Shown here piece by piece: positions 1 to 9,045 of a stretch of DNA of 64,000 nt. The notes under the pieces are model-generated. The model made no database searches. It was not told the origin of the DNA and was given only the letters and a program-made list of their open reading frames with translations. Source of the DNA: Splendidivirga corallicola (lineage in GTDB: Bacteria; Bacteroidota; Bacteroidia; Cytophagales; Cyclobacteriaceae); assembly GCA_030442035.1 (NCBI GenBank), contig JAUJEA010000008.1, forward strand, positions 186,001-250,000. Reading direction: 5' to 3'. Both the position numbers and the translations under genes were made by a program. The stretch's first letter is position 1; the number at the start of each line of letters is the position of its first letter.

Positions 1-1754
1 ATTATATCGGAATCAGCGGTCTTAAAATTCAAACCATAGTCCTCATCTCCGGGAACAGCTCCGGTACTCACATTCAATATATGCGGATGCATGAGGAGTT
101 TATTTTTCAAATTCTCATAGTTCTCCCATTTACCCAGGTCCCAGGCTCTTTCGATTTTGAGAATGCCTTCCTTTTCAAACCCCAGGTCAATGTTTCTCAG
201 GAATTGCAATTGTTGATGCATAATCCAACCTGCACTGATTAAGACAATCAGCAGTGTAAATTGAAAGGTAACAAGTATTCTTCTCAGGTTTATTTTTTTG
301 TTTGGTTTAAAAAGTTGCTTTCTGAACAATTGAATTGCCTGAAATCTAGGCATCACAAGAGCGGGATAACTTCCTGCTAAAAGTCCGGTAAAAAGCGCCA
401 CAAGCAGCAGTGCGAGAATATAAGTTGGAGAATATAACAATCGTTCATCCAGGGTTACTTCCATAAGGTTGTTCAGAACAGGCAGGCAGAATTTCATGAG
501 TATGAGTGCCAGAGGAAGACTCAAAAAGCTATAGAAGAGAGCATCAAATAGAAATTGCCCTGCAAGACTTAACTTACCCGCTCCCATGACTTTCCTGACA
601 GCAATTTCATTATTGCGACCTGCATAAGTGGCAATGGAGAGATTCATATAATTTGTGCAGGAAATTATCAGGATAATCACTCCGATAATGGAAAATATAT
701 AAAGATAACGAATATCTCCGGGTGGTTTCAGTTCATAAGTGTATTTGGATTGAAAATGGATATCCTGAACAGGCTGTACATCAAATTCACTCAGGATATC
801 ATCCTCTGTTGGGCTGAGCCCCAGGTTACTTATCTTTTGTTTAAAGTGCTCGGGGTCGAACTGATCATTCATTAAAAAATAACAAAAGTTACTGGCCGCA
901 TTTTCAACACCATTTTTATTGGCAATGAGTAAATCAAATTGCAGATGGCTGTTGGTTGGAACATTTTCTATAACACCTCCGATCATCAATTCCATGGTGT
1001 CATATTGAATAACCTGATTAAGAGGTAACTCCGATCCAAAGTAACGTTTGGCTGTACGCTCTGTTATTACTACTGTGTTTGGTTTTTCCAGCGCAGTTTT
1101 GGGATCTCCCAACAAAAATTCAAACTTAAAGATGTCAAAGAATTCGGTCCCAGGATTAGTGATCAGAGCATGATCCTCTCCGAATTTTTTATCGCGAAAT
1201 GTCACATATTCAGTTTTGGTTCTTCTGAAACGTGCCATTTTTTTGATTTCGGGAAACTCTTTTTGCAGGAGCTTTTCGGCATGGTCTATAGGGAGTGTCG
1301 GGAACCAACCTCCTCCTTTTGGTCTGAAGGCAGCAACCCGATAGGTATTTTCAGGATCATGATGGAAGTTATCGTAGCTTAGCTCGTGTTGTACATAAAG
1401 TGCCACCAAAGCGCTGCAAGTTAAACCAATCGTCAATCCAATGATATTGGTCGCACTATAACGCCAATTTTTGTGAATATTTCTAAGAGCAATTTTGAAA
1501 TAGTTTTTAAGCATGGAAAAAAAATTAAAGCGGTTATGATAGGAAGGCTCTCTTCTCAAAGCAAAGGGTCTTAACAATCCGAGGACCCTTTTTATGTAGC
1601 GTTTTTTGGCTGTTTTCAGATCATGAGTTTGGTATTCAGTCAGAAACAATTCATCCAGATCGCCTTCTATGTATTCACGAATCCCTGGATTACAAAACCA
1701 GCGCAGAAAACGTTTAGCCCATTTCGGTGGCTCTATGGAAGATGGATTACTCAT
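1..1754 (-). CDS. FtsX/MacB-type ABC transporter permease, cut by the window edge
   Basis: Only the first roughly 585 residues are present; the frame runs open to base 1. The N-terminus carries the PPKWAKRFLRWF segment and an EGDLDELF stretch, the short prefix that precedes many Bacteroidota FtsX-like permeases. It is followed by an ILKNYFKIALRN-type entry into the first membrane helix, a long extracytoplasmic MacB-like domain, and two or three further membrane segments with the YAGRNNEIAVRKVMGA motif typical of FtsX permeases. ATG 1754 overlaps the stop of the PadR gene in an ATGA junction, so the two are translationally coupled. Proteins of this kind usually work in efflux, lipoprotein handling or envelope stress; the substrate here is unknown. 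A paralogous pair lies at 19394-22378. Confidence 0.9.
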   Translation of the reverse strand, partial: MSNPSSIEPPKWAKRFLRWFCNPGIREYIEGDLDELFLTEYQTHDLKTAKKRYIKRVLGLLRPFALRREPSYHNRFNFFSMLKNYFKIALRNIHKNWRYSATNIIGLTIGLTCSALVALYVQHELSYDNFHHDPENTYRVAAFRPKGGGWFPTLPIDHAEKLLQKEFPEIKKMARFRRTKTEYVTFRDKKFGEDHALITNPGTEFFDIFKFEFLLGDPKTALEKPNTVVITERTAKRYFGSELPLNQVIQYDTMELMIGGVIENVPTNSHLQFDLLIANKNGVENAASNFCYFLMNDQFDPEHFKQKISNLGLSPTEDDILSEFDVQPVQDIHFQSKYTYELKPPGDIRYLYIFSIIGVIILIISCTNYMNLSIATYAGRNNEIAVRKVMGAGKLSLAGQFLFDALFYSFLSLPLALILMKFCLPVLNNLMEVTLDERLLYSPTYILALLLVALFTGLLAGSYPALVMPRFQAIQLFRKQLFKPNKKINLRRILVTFQFTLLIVLISAGWIMHQQLQFLRNIDLGFEKEGILKIERAWDLGKWENYENLKNKLLMHPHILNVSTGAVPGDEDYGLNFKTADSDI

Positions 1755-2089
1755 ATCCCTTCATTCCCTAAAATGAATTGCTCTGATAGTCCCCAAAGTT
1801 CGTCCCGAAGGTTCTTAGCTTCAATCAAGGCCTTTTTACCATCAATGGTCAAAGTAAAAAGACGTTTTCTCTTGCCTCCTCTTTCCTGAGTAGATTCTCC
1901 CCATTCGGAATCTACAAATCCTTTGCTTTCCAGGCGATTCAAAGCTGAATACATAGCTCCAACACTGACATTGCGTTTCGTGCGTTCCTCAATGGTCTCT
2001 TTGATCGCAACACCATAAGCTCCTTCATGTAACGCTGCGATTGTCAACATAACGATTTCTTCAAATTCTCCCAGATTAGTCCCTTTCAT
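1751..2089 (-). CDS. PadR family transcriptional regulator
   Basis: A 112-residue protein with the compact PadR winged-helix layout: the opening MKGTNLGEFEE, a YGVAI segment, the recognition region SVGAMYSALNRLESKG, and the GGKRKRLFTLT wing followed by a dimerisation helix. PadR proteins repress neighbouring transporter genes and release on binding small ligands. The gene overlaps the permease by four bases, so it probably controls its own operon. It is clearly similar to the PadR at 22043-22378, which precedes a paralogous permease, and both have a similar 19-base motif upstream (2149-2167 and 22418-22436). Confidence 0.93.
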   Translation of the reverse strand: MKGTNLGEFEEIVMLTIAALHEGAYGVAIKETIEERTKRNVSVGAMYSALNRLESKGFVDSEWGESTQERGGKRKRLFTLTIDGKKALIEAKNLRDELWGLSEQFILGNEGI

Positions 2090-2148
2090 AGTAATTGATA
2101 ATTCATATTACTCCTAAATGTATAGAAAATAATTACAATAACCCTCCT

Positions 2149-2167
2149 ATTTGTAGAAAAAATAAAT
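2149..2167 (-). promoter_or_regulatory. Candidate PadR operator/promoter element, copy 1
   Basis: A 19-base AT-rich word 60 bases upstream of the PadR start matches a word at 22418-22436, upstream of the second PadR gene, at 16 of 19 positions (core TGTAGAA-AAATAAAT). Both regions are otherwise dissimilar, so the shared element is a candidate operator. AT-richness lowers the weight of the match. Confidence 0.35.
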
Positions 2168-2297
2168 TTGTAAATAGATGTTCCTGTAGGAATGAAGTCT
2201 TTCTTCCGGGATTGTGAAGTTTGAGTTTTTGATTTTGAATGAAGGATGAGGAATTACAGCATGATAGATTTTGGATAGAAAACGATTGTTCTACTAG

Positions 2298-3458
2298 TCA
2301 ATCCATCACCTTCTCTTTCATATCGTTGGGATATTCATCGTGGATAGGGCCATCTAAATCTTTGAGGAAATTACCAGGTCTATCCTTAAACCTGGCCTGA
2401 ATTTCCGCTAGAATAGAAAGCGCAATTTCATCAGGTGTTTCGGCGCCAATATTCATTCCAACCGGCGCATAGATCCTGTCCTCAAAATTTGGTGGAAGCT
2501 TAATGTCTTTTTCTTTGAGTTCTCCAAATAGCTTATCAGCACGTTTGCTTGGACCTAGCAATCCAATGTAAGGCACATCACACTGTAACAATTGTTCTAA
2601 AACCGCCAGGTCATAACGATAATTGTGAGAGATCAGTAAGGCTGCCGTATAAGCATCAAAATGTAAATGATCTAAAACAGCTTTTCTGTCTACTTGCTTG
2701 ACAGCATCGGCAGTTGGGAATCGCTTTGGAGAAAGGTGTGCGATACAATCATCGGTTACAGTTACTTGCCAACCAATCTCTTTGGCTAATTTAGCTACCG
2801 GTATAGCATCGTATCCACCACCAAAAACCATTAGGTGAATAGGAGGATTTAAAGCTTCAAGAAATACAGCTACAGGGGCATCCTGACTGAAGTACTGTTT
2901 TGTTTCCGATTGCCCGGTTCCTGCTATTTTAAGCATGTCTTCCCTAACTTGGTCTTGCAGGTTTGCATTTGAAAATGTATTCTCAATGACCTTTTCATCT
3001 TTGAGCATCAGGCGCTCACCTTCCTCACATTGTGCTCCTTCTCCCCTATCATAGATTGTAGCCAGCACAGCTCTTTTCCTTTCCTTGACAAACTTTTTCA
3101 ACAATTCAACGGGTCTGTGATTGCTTTCACCCTTTAAAGGTTCAATCAGCACATCGATAATACCATTACAACCCAAGCCAATTCCAAGATACATAGCGCT
3201 TTCATCGTCATAGGTATTATAGGTAACCAGTTCTGGTTTTCCCTCCCGGATAATCCCGATGGCTCTTCGCATAGCATCTCCCTCCAAACAACCACCGCTA
3301 ATGGCACCCGTCCACCGGCCATCATCGGTCATCAACATCCGTGCACCAGGACGGCGGTAGGATGAACCTTCAATGCGAACTACCGTGGCTAACGCAGCTT
3401 TTTGCTTACTAAAATCAATCTGATTATACTTTTCTATGATCTTTTGAAACTCATTCAT
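2298..3458 (-). CDS. XdhC/CoxI family protein (molybdoenzyme maturation factor type)
   Basis: A 386-residue protein with both halves of the family. The N-terminal XdhC/CoxI domain has GSSYRRPGARM (about 31-41) and the ISGGCLEGD motif around Cys57. The C-terminal Rossmann domain opens with VFGGGYDAIPVAKL near 211-224. Characterised XdhC proteins bind molybdenum cofactor and help sulfurate and insert it into xanthine dehydrogenase-type enzymes. No molybdenum hydroxylase gene lies in this window, so the client enzyme must be elsewhere or the protein has another role. ATG 3458 is the natural start. It stands alone, with no close neighbour in the same direction. Confidence 0.9.
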   Translation of the reverse strand: MNEFQKIIEKYNQIDFSKQKAALATVVRIEGSSYRRPGARMLMTDDGRWTGAISGGCLEGDAMRRAIGIIREGKPELVTYNTYDDESAMYLGIGLGCNGIIDVLIEPLKGESNHRPVELLKKFVKERKRAVLATIYDRGEGAQCEEGERLMLKDEKVIENTFSNANLQDQVREDMLKIAGTGQSETKQYFSQDAPVAVFLEALNPPIHLMVFGGGYDAIPVAKLAKEIGWQVTVTDDCIAHLSPKRFPTADAVKQVDRKAVLDHLHFDAYTAALLISHNYRYDLAVLEQLLQCDVPYIGLLGPSKRADKLFGELKEKDIKLPPNFEDRIYAPVGMNIGAETPDEIALSILAEIQARFKDRPGNFLKDLDGPIHDEYPNDMKEKVMD

Positions 3459-3804
3459 AAAAGGCTAGGAATATTAGATGTAATTTGCTTAAACGAATTT
3501 CAGCACTTGATGATTTACTAATTTACTATTTTTTTAATCAAGTTGGTCATGAGAAACAATCTCTTCAAACCATCAATACCACCATACATAAATTATCAAG
3601 AATAAATACCACTAATGAGGTTGAGATATTGGTCCCAATAACTTTAGCATTGTCTTCTTTAAACTTAGGGTCAGGAATACACACTAAAACAGCTTTAAAA
3701 AGGTTGAATAAATAGAAGAACCGTACTTTTTAGCAAAAATCATTGGCTTTTGCTTAAATTTGAATAACCAAAATTCTACATATTAAACCAAAACGAAGAA
3801 GGGC
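3459..3804. other. Intergenic region with a promoter element near its end
   Basis: 346 bases between divergent genes. A plus-strand open frame of 76 codons at 3485-3715 lacks protein-like composition and is not called. The only recognisable element is a TAAATTTG box at 3755-3762 ahead of the gene at 3805. Confidence 0.5.
3755..3762 (+). promoter_or_regulatory. Bacteroidota -7 promoter box
   Basis: TAAATTTG matches TANNTTTG exactly and lies 42 bases upstream of the start at 3805. No TTG is found at the expected spacing for the -33 element, so confidence is moderate. Confidence 0.4.
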
Positions 3805-4440
3805 ATGAAAAAAAACAAACTTTTTCTGTATGTACTGGTGCTATGGCTCGCCAATACTCCATTCCTAACTGCTCAAAGTACAAGGCTTACTGATGAAATA
3901 CTGGATACAGGTACTTTGACAGAACAATACAACTATATCTATGACAAATCCAGCACCTATAATGAGTTTAAAGTGGTGAAGATTGCCAGGTTAAATAAAT
4001 TCTGGAAAAATGCACAAGATTCATTGAACCTGGTTAGAGCGTCCTTAGCTGAGAGTAAAACACAAATTAATATCCAAAAAGGAAATTTAGATAGCCTGAA
4101 CAATACACTTTCGAACACTAAACAACAGTTAGCAGAAGTTACCGAAGAAAAGGATAGCATATCATTTTTGGGTGCTGGTATTCCGAAGGCAGTATACCAG
4201 ACGCTTATGTGGGGAGTAATTGCACTTTTGATTTTGGCCCTGGTAGGTGCACTTTATAAATTTAAACTAAGCAATCAGATCACCGCCAGGACAAGGAAGG
4301 ATTTTGAGATCGTAGCCGCAGAGCTAGACGATTTCAAAAAGAGAACGCTGGAAAATGAAAGAAAACTTCGCAGAGAATTACAAACGGAAAGAAATACTGT
4401 GGAGGATCTCAAACAAAAACTTGGTGCACAATCCAGGTAG
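3805..4440 (+). CDS. Exported coiled-coil membrane protein of unknown function
   Basis: A 211-residue protein with an N-terminal signal peptide ending near TAQS (residue about 24). A heptad-like coiled coil spans roughly residues 65-117, a single membrane helix lies at about 133-152 (LMWGVIALLILALVGALY), and a second charged coiled coil runs to the C-terminus. Two coiled coils on either side of one membrane helix suggest a scaffold or oligomerising envelope protein. Similar Bacteroidota proteins are often labelled as a tRNA methyltransferase; nothing here supports an enzyme. A strong hairpin terminator follows at 4461-4492, so the gene is a single transcription unit. Confidence 0.8.
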   Translation: MKKNKLFLYVLVLWLANTPFLTAQSTRLTDEILDTGTLTEQYNYIYDKSSTYNEFKVVKIARLNKFWKNAQDSLNLVRASLAESKTQINIQKGNLDSLNNTLSNTKQQLAEVTEEKDSISFLGAGIPKAVYQTLMWGVIALLILALVGALYKFKLSNQITARTRKDFEIVAAELDDFKKRTLENERKLRRELQTERNTVEDLKQKLGAQSR

Positions 4441-4460
4441 TATTTAAGTGCGAAGTGTTG

Positions 4461-4492
4461 AGGTGTTAAAGTTTTCAAGTTTAACACCTTTT
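4461..4492 (+). terminator. Rho-independent terminator
   Basis: A perfect 10-bp stem (AGGTGTTAAA / TTTAACACCT) with a 9-base loop is followed by a short T run, 20 bases after the preceding stop codon. Confidence 0.75.
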
Positions 4493-4639
4493 AACTGCAA
4501 TGTACTGCCAAGATCTTCTTTACCTCCTTTTCGAAATTAAGGTCATATTCAACTTTCAAATCAAAGTAGCATTTTTTACTATCCTATCAATTGCTTTAGG
4601 TAGTTTGATCACTTAAATTTCCTATTCAAAGCATGCCAT

Positions 4640-5161
4640 ATGAACATTAGAGAAGAATTGCTAAGAGAGCATTCAAAAGCCCAGGCTCAGCGTATTGCTG
4701 ATTATATTGGAAATGATCAGGGGCGGTTTGATGAGTTATTGAATCTCTTTCTTTATGATGAATATAGGGTCATTCAACGCTCAGCCTGGATCGTTGGAAT
4801 CTGTGGAAAGCAATATCCACATCTTTTTGAACCACATCTGGAAAAGGTCATCAATAATCTTAAAAATCCTGTACATGATGCTGTTAAAAGGAACACATTG
4901 AGAGTATTGCAGGATATGGATATTCCTGAGGAATTGATGGGAGAAGCAGCAGATCTTTGTTTCCAATACCTCAATTCCAATAAAGAGCCGGTAGCGATCA
5001 AGGTGTTTGCTATGACCGTGTTATGCAACATTGTCAAAAAAGTACCGGAACTTAAGGAAGAGCTGCAGATTATCATAGAAGACCAAATGCCCTATGGCTC
5101 AGCCGGGTTTATTTCAAGAGGTAAAAAAGTGCTGAGAGCGCTGGAAAAAATTGACAGTTAA
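4640..5161 (+). CDS. HEAT-repeat-like alpha-helical protein of unknown function
   Basis: A 173-residue, leaderless, acidic protein predicted to be all-helical. Pairs of amphipathic helices with the spacing of HEAT repeats can be read through it (for example the stretches around RVIQRSAWIVGICG, HDAVKRNTLRVLQDM and PVAIKVFAMTVLCNIV). HEAT-like solenoids generally bind proteins rather than catalyse. No signal peptide, so cytoplasmic. It ends 171 bases before the convergent MFS gene. I do not recognise a named family. Confidence 0.75.
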   Translation: MNIREELLREHSKAQAQRIADYIGNDQGRFDELLNLFLYDEYRVIQRSAWIVGICGKQYPHLFEPHLEKVINNLKNPVHDAVKRNTLRVLQDMDIPEELMGEAADLCFQYLNSNKEPVAIKVFAMTVLCNIVKKVPELKEELQIIIEDQMPYGSAGFISRGKKVLRALEKIDS

Positions 5162-5332
5162 GATTTATATCAAGCAAGTGATTGTTTGATTTGGCTCAGG
5201 TTTTAGTATACTTTGGTATGCGATTGAAATGAAAGATTACGAATTTCAAATGACGGTGAGGGTTCCATTTGAGGAAATAGAAAATCGCTTTTTTGCCTGC
5301 AGAACTTTAGCGCTTTACCTCATCGGTTAAGA

Positions 5333-6502
5333 TTATCCAAATGATGTTTTATTTCTTAATGAAGAAAGCATTAACACCAGAACAGCCAAGAAACTAAAGC
5401 CGGCTGATGTTAAAAAAGCCCATTGGCTTCCAAATGAATCCCAGATGAGTCCCATGATAAGAGAAGCAGGGAAAAGTGCCAGACCAATACCAGTTTCAAA
5501 AATACCATAAGCGCCAGCCCGATTGTTGGGTGGTACCAGGTCGGCAATATAGGCCTTATAAACTCCGGCCGACAGACCATAGTAAATACCATATGCTGCA
5601 AATAACAACCATATCATCCATTGTTCATAGACGAATGCAAATACACTATAGATCAGTGTATAATATAAAAAAGAAAGGTAGATCACATGTTTTTTACCAA
5701 CCTTATCGGCATATTTCCCAAGGATTGGTGATGAAATGGTACAAACTACATTATAGACCATCCATAAGACAGGAATTGTTACAATGGAGAAATCACTTTC
5801 CAATGCTTTCAGGATCAGGAAAGCATTGGATGAATTACCTAATGTAAAAATGATCATGACGATTAAGAAAATCTTATATTCATGCCGTCCCTTTTCCCAA
5901 CTATCTCGACGTGTGGCCGTTGCTTTGAACATCTCCTCACTCTCATGAGCAAATGGAATGAATATCAAAGCCATCAAAGCAGGAATCGCAGAAAGTAAAA
6001 ACACCCAACGCACATCTTCATCAATAAAAGCAAGGATCAACATTGCCAACAGTGGTCCGCCAATGGCACCCACCCTGTCCATCGCACGATGCCAGCCAAA
6101 AGCTGTAGCGCGAATATCCGAAGGTACAGAGGTAGAAATTAGCGCATCCCTCGCAGGATTTCGAACGGCCTTCCCTACCCTGTCGGAAAACTTAACCACC
6201 AGAACGTGGGGCCACAAAGTAGCCAAGAACAAAAAGGGTTTACTCAAAGCAGAAAGACCATAGCCCATAAACACAAATAATTTTCTCTTGCCAAAACGGT
6301 CCGAAAGCTTGCCAAATACTGCTTTGAACAAGGAGGCGGTTGATTCTGCAATGCCTTCTACCAAACCAATAATTGTAGAGCTGGCCCCCAAGCTAGTGAG
6401 AAACTGTGGCACTAATGGGTAAACCATTTGCGAAGACAGGTCTGTAAACAACGAGACAAAACCAAGCAGATAAACATTCTTATGAAGTTTGGTTCTTTTC
6501 AT
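5333..6502 (-). CDS. Major facilitator superfamily transporter
   Basis: A 389-residue protein of twelve predicted membrane helices. The loop between helices 2 and 3 carries the MFS motif as GKLSDRFGKRKLF. The stretch DRVGKAVRNPARDALIS marks the N-terminal half of a common bacterial drug/sugar-efflux-like MFS subgroup, and a second GKYADKVGKKH loop marks the C-terminal half. It would be a proton-driven importer or exporter in the inner membrane; the substrate cannot be read from sequence. ATG 6502 gives a normal N-terminus. The gene is isolated, followed by a convergent gene and preceded by a region of mobile-element debris. Confidence 0.9.
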   Translation of the reverse strand: MKRTKLHKNVYLLGFVSLFTDLSSQMVYPLVPQFLTSLGASSTIIGLVEGIAESTASLFKAVFGKLSDRFGKRKLFVFMGYGLSALSKPFLFLATLWPHVLVVKFSDRVGKAVRNPARDALISTSVPSDIRATAFGWHRAMDRVGAIGGPLLAMLILAFIDEDVRWVFLLSAIPALMALIFIPFAHESEEMFKATATRRDSWEKGRHEYKIFLIVMIIFTLGNSSNAFLILKALESDFSIVTIPVLWMVYNVVCTISSPILGKYADKVGKKHVIYLSFLYYTLIYSVFAFVYEQWMIWLLFAAYGIYYGLSAGVYKAYIADLVPPNNRAGAYGIFETGIGLALFPASLIMGLIWDSFGSQWAFLTSAGFSFLAVLVLMLSSLRNKTSFG

Positions 6503-6820
6503 TCCAAGGGCTTACTGAATCAACTAACGAGCTTCTAAAGCTAAAAAGATAATTCAATTTTTCTATTTATTAAATAAAGTGTCATATCTGCAGCGTTCTG
6601 AAAGGATGTAGAGGGTGCGGAGAGGTATCTGACACTTCTCATATCAAATTACCTGACACCTTGGGACTGGTTGTACACGGGCGAAAGCCGTTCTATTGTT
6701 AATCAGTCAAAAGCCTGGCTGGATGCTCCCTTTACCACTATATACCTAATTGATAGTACCTCCGTCGTTTTTTAGTTTCAGAGGCAATCGAATAGGTAGC
6801 TTTTCATTTTGACCAAATTC
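6503..6820. other. Gene-free stretch with repeat and hairpin debris
   Basis: Lies between the MFS start and the decayed IS3 transposase. It holds several GTGTCA/TGACAC words between about 6582 and 6660 and a two-helix hairpin at 6665-6708. No open frame of interest. It is probably what remains of one or more insertion sequences, but the ends cannot be defined by eye. Confidence 0.4.
6665..6708 (+). other. Hairpin with GAAA tetraloop, possible structured RNA or IS remnant
   Basis: An 8-bp outer stem (GACTGGTT with AATCAGTC, one G-U pair) encloses a second stem of five pairs with one bulged G, closed by a GAAA loop at 6683-6686. No flanking gene explains it. Its position beside the IS3 remnant suggests mobile-element origin. 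Confidence 0.3.
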
Positions 6821-7038
6821 CTATTTCACTTCATAAGCTGTTCCATATTCCAATGTCAAGTGCAATCTTTTTCTGTTGTACAAAACTTCAATCCATTCAA
6901 AGATATTTATGGATTCAAATTCATGTCATACACCAATCCCACTTTTAGGGTTTTAAGAAAGGTTCCGCCACTCCACTGTCCTAACAATTGGCTTTTCTAC
7001 TCATTGATTTACTATCCGAATAAAAGTGGCAACTCCAA
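6821..7038 (-). pseudogene. Decayed IS3-family transposase (OrfB C-terminal fragment)
   Basis: Reading the minus strand gives HFYSDSKSMSRKANC, a stop where IS3 OrfB proteins have Trp, then DSGVAEPFLKTLK. After a frameshift near 6919 comes NIFEWIEVLYNRKRLH and a short tail to a TAG at 6821. This matches the end of the IS3-family integrase core, where SMSRKGNCWDNA, the catalytic Glu region (AESFFKTLK) and EYIEVWYNRKRLH are conserved. One in-frame stop, one frameshift and loss of everything upstream show a dead fragment. It abuts the stop codon of the GH172 gene at 7039. Confidence 0.85.
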
Positions 7039-9045
7039 TCATTGATTGTTTTTGACCAAAAACATCTTGTGTAGAATAAATCCGTTTTCTCCGGGCTCAC
7101 CCTTTGTCCAAAAGGTCAATGGCGCTTTTCCTTCTTTGAAATGAATATTGCCTATTTTGTGATTTTCTGTGAACTGTGCCTCTTGGGCATTAATATCAAT
7201 CCATTCAGAAACAGGCTTTTGTCTTTGAAAAAATCTAATACTACCGCTTTCAGGAGATTTGAAATAAGATATGTATAGTGAATATTCTCCTTCAACAGGT
7301 ACTTCTAAATTGTTCTTGACAACCAATCTCTTTCCTTTCGTGGAAAACTTGAACACATGCTTATCTTTTACCTTGGTGTAATTGACAGCTACTTCCTCAG
7401 GTGGAAACGCCAATGATTGAATATTAAAGTGGTTCAGAACGATTTCCAACCTTTTGGGCGGGGTAAATTCCAATGTGTTCATTGGGGTCGGTTCCATGGT
7501 TTGGGTCGGTGGCCGATCACCATAGTATAAAGCAATGGCCCCGTAGTCCACGGCCCATTTGTTTTCTCCCCCATCATGTTCGATGGTCAACTCATAACTC
7601 TGTTCAAAATTCACCTTGTCAGAAGTATAAAAACGATAAGCGGCGGTTCTGGCCAAAGGAATCGAATAATCCAAACAACCATGAATGGGAAGACTGTGAG
7701 CTGCATCCCATCGGTCAGCCACACCATACCAACCTCCATTAAAATAATCCTCAGATCCCGTGCCGTGCATTCTCAGTTCCCCGTCGATAGTAGTAACATC
7801 ATCTCCCTCAAAAAAACCGGTTGGAAACCAAACATCTTTCTCTTCAGTGCTTTGGCAGAACAAAAGGGTGCCCACATGGTGTCCTTTCCCTTGCTGTTTC
7901 AATATGGTAAAGGGTTTCCCTTCTTTAGGAAATTCACGGTTCCAGGTAGCATATAGCCTTCCCTCCTTTTTTGGATTCCTTTTCTCATCAGAATACGCTA
8001 AGGTAAATTCAAAATCAAAGGTTGGCTGGGCAGTTCCATCACGTTTTAGATAGTGTAATTCCAATACAGCTTTATCGTCAAAAGGCATTGGTAGTTGGGT
8101 ATAATTGGTTTCACCATCGGTGCCCATCAGTAGTGAGTGCATTGATTTTTCACCAAATGCATACCCAAACAAAGGTGCCAATGGCACATTGATCCCATAG
8201 TTAGGGTCATCATCCCATTTTGCTCGAAATATCAGGTCTGTGTTTTTCGATTCAAGCTGCGAAGCATTGTCCATCGTGATGGAAACAATACGTCCTCCAC
8301 CGCTAAGTTCTACCCATTTCAATGTTTCCCCGGGATTTATGGACACTTGTTTTTTATACGTTTTTAAATTTTCTTTTTTCCTGCCGTTCTGACCCAATTG
8401 GTCTTTTTCAACTTTTATCCAGGGTTGACTTGCTCTTTCGAGCGCTTTCTTTTCATGTTCGGTCAAATCCACGTGAAAAGAGGTCACTTTTTTATTCTTC
8501 TTATACAAACGGTACTGTATCTGATGAAATTTCAACCCGCTACCCACGTAAACAATTTTTAGACTTTTGGCAAAGGGAATTGGAATATACGAAAAATAAC
8601 CCCCAATTTCGTTCCCACATAGTGGAGCTACAAAAGGATATTTCTTACCAGTAAACAAATCCTCAAATTTAATGTTGATACGCGGTTCTTTTTCCCCGTC
8701 AAAATAAAACTGGATGGTGTCCCTTGTTGGAATAGGGGTCCAAATGCGTTGTATCACTCCAGGGCCTTTTAAATCAGCTATTACCAATCTGTCCTCACCC
8801 TCTTTTCGAATGAAGGAATATTTTCCCGAAAAGCCATCATCATTGCCCCCTGTGGAATCATATGATGAGAGCATATGTGCCTCACCACGCTCAACATATT
8901 TGGGTAGTAACTCAATATTATTCAGCATGTCCAATTCCTCGACCAACGTATTGGATGCTTTTTGGGCAAAGCTTGTGGCCGATGCAAAAAAGAAAACTAG
9001 GGCATATTTCATCATTAGAAAGTTCTTGAGGCCGGGTTTGTTCAT
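7039..9045 (-). CDS. DUF2961 / glycoside hydrolase family 172 protein, exported
   Basis: A 668-residue protein with a signal peptide ending near TSFAQ (about residue 28). The DUF2961 (GH172) domain fills roughly residues 40-400 and contains the family signature GTGSEDYFNGGWYG, whose Glu belongs to the catalytic region in characterised members. The C-terminal 200 or so residues look like beta-sandwich extensions. GH172 enzymes act on fructofuranosidic or arabinofuranosidic linkages, so this is probably a periplasmic or surface glycan-processing enzyme. It stands alone, without a SusCD pair or sugar transporter nearby. An IS3 fragment lies directly after the stop, and an integrase fragment about 470 bases before the start, which suggests acquisition by transfer. 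Confidence 0.9.
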   Translation of the reverse strand: MNKPGLKNFLMMKYALVFFFASATSFAQKASNTLVEELDMLNNIELLPKYVERGEAHMLSSYDSTGGNDDGFSGKYSFIRKEGEDRLVIADLKGPGVIQRIWTPIPTRDTIQFYFDGEKEPRINIKFEDLFTGKKYPFVAPLCGNEIGGYFSYIPIPFAKSLKIVYVGSGLKFHQIQYRLYKKNKKVTSFHVDLTEHEKKALERASQPWIKVEKDQLGQNGRKKENLKTYKKQVSINPGETLKWVELSGGGRIVSITMDNASQLESKNTDLIFRAKWDDDPNYGINVPLAPLFGYAFGEKSMHSLLMGTDGETNYTQLPMPFDDKAVLELHYLKRDGTAQPTFDFEFTLAYSDEKRNPKKEGRLYATWNREFPKEGKPFTILKQQGKGHHVGTLLFCQSTEEKDVWFPTGFFEGDDVTTIDGELRMHGTGSEDYFNGGWYGVADRWDAAHSLPIHGCLDYSIPLARTAAYRFYTSDKVNFEQSYELTIEHDGGENKWAVDYGAIALYYGDRPPTQTMEPTPMNTLEFTPPKRLEIVLNHFNIQSLAFPPEEVAVNYTKVKDKHVFKFSTKGKRLVVKNNLEVPVEGEYSLYISYFKSPESGSIRFFQRQKPVSEWIDINAQEAQFTENHKIGNIHFKEGKAPLTFWTKGEPGENGFILHKMFLVKNNQ

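Noticed and set aside
3485-3715. 76-codon plus-strand frame before the coiled-coil gene
   Set aside because: No family resemblance, low-complexity composition, and the promoter box of the next gene lies after it; neither strand gives a convincing protein.
5229-5330. 33-codon plus-strand frame between the HEAT-like and MFS genes
   Set aside because: Its start lies in sequence resembling the CGTAATT-type intergenic words, and there is no other support.
6600-6740. Possible group II intron end (GTGCG and GAAA-loop hairpin)
   Set aside because: No domain V consensus and no intron-encoded protein; the resemblance is limited to a few bases.
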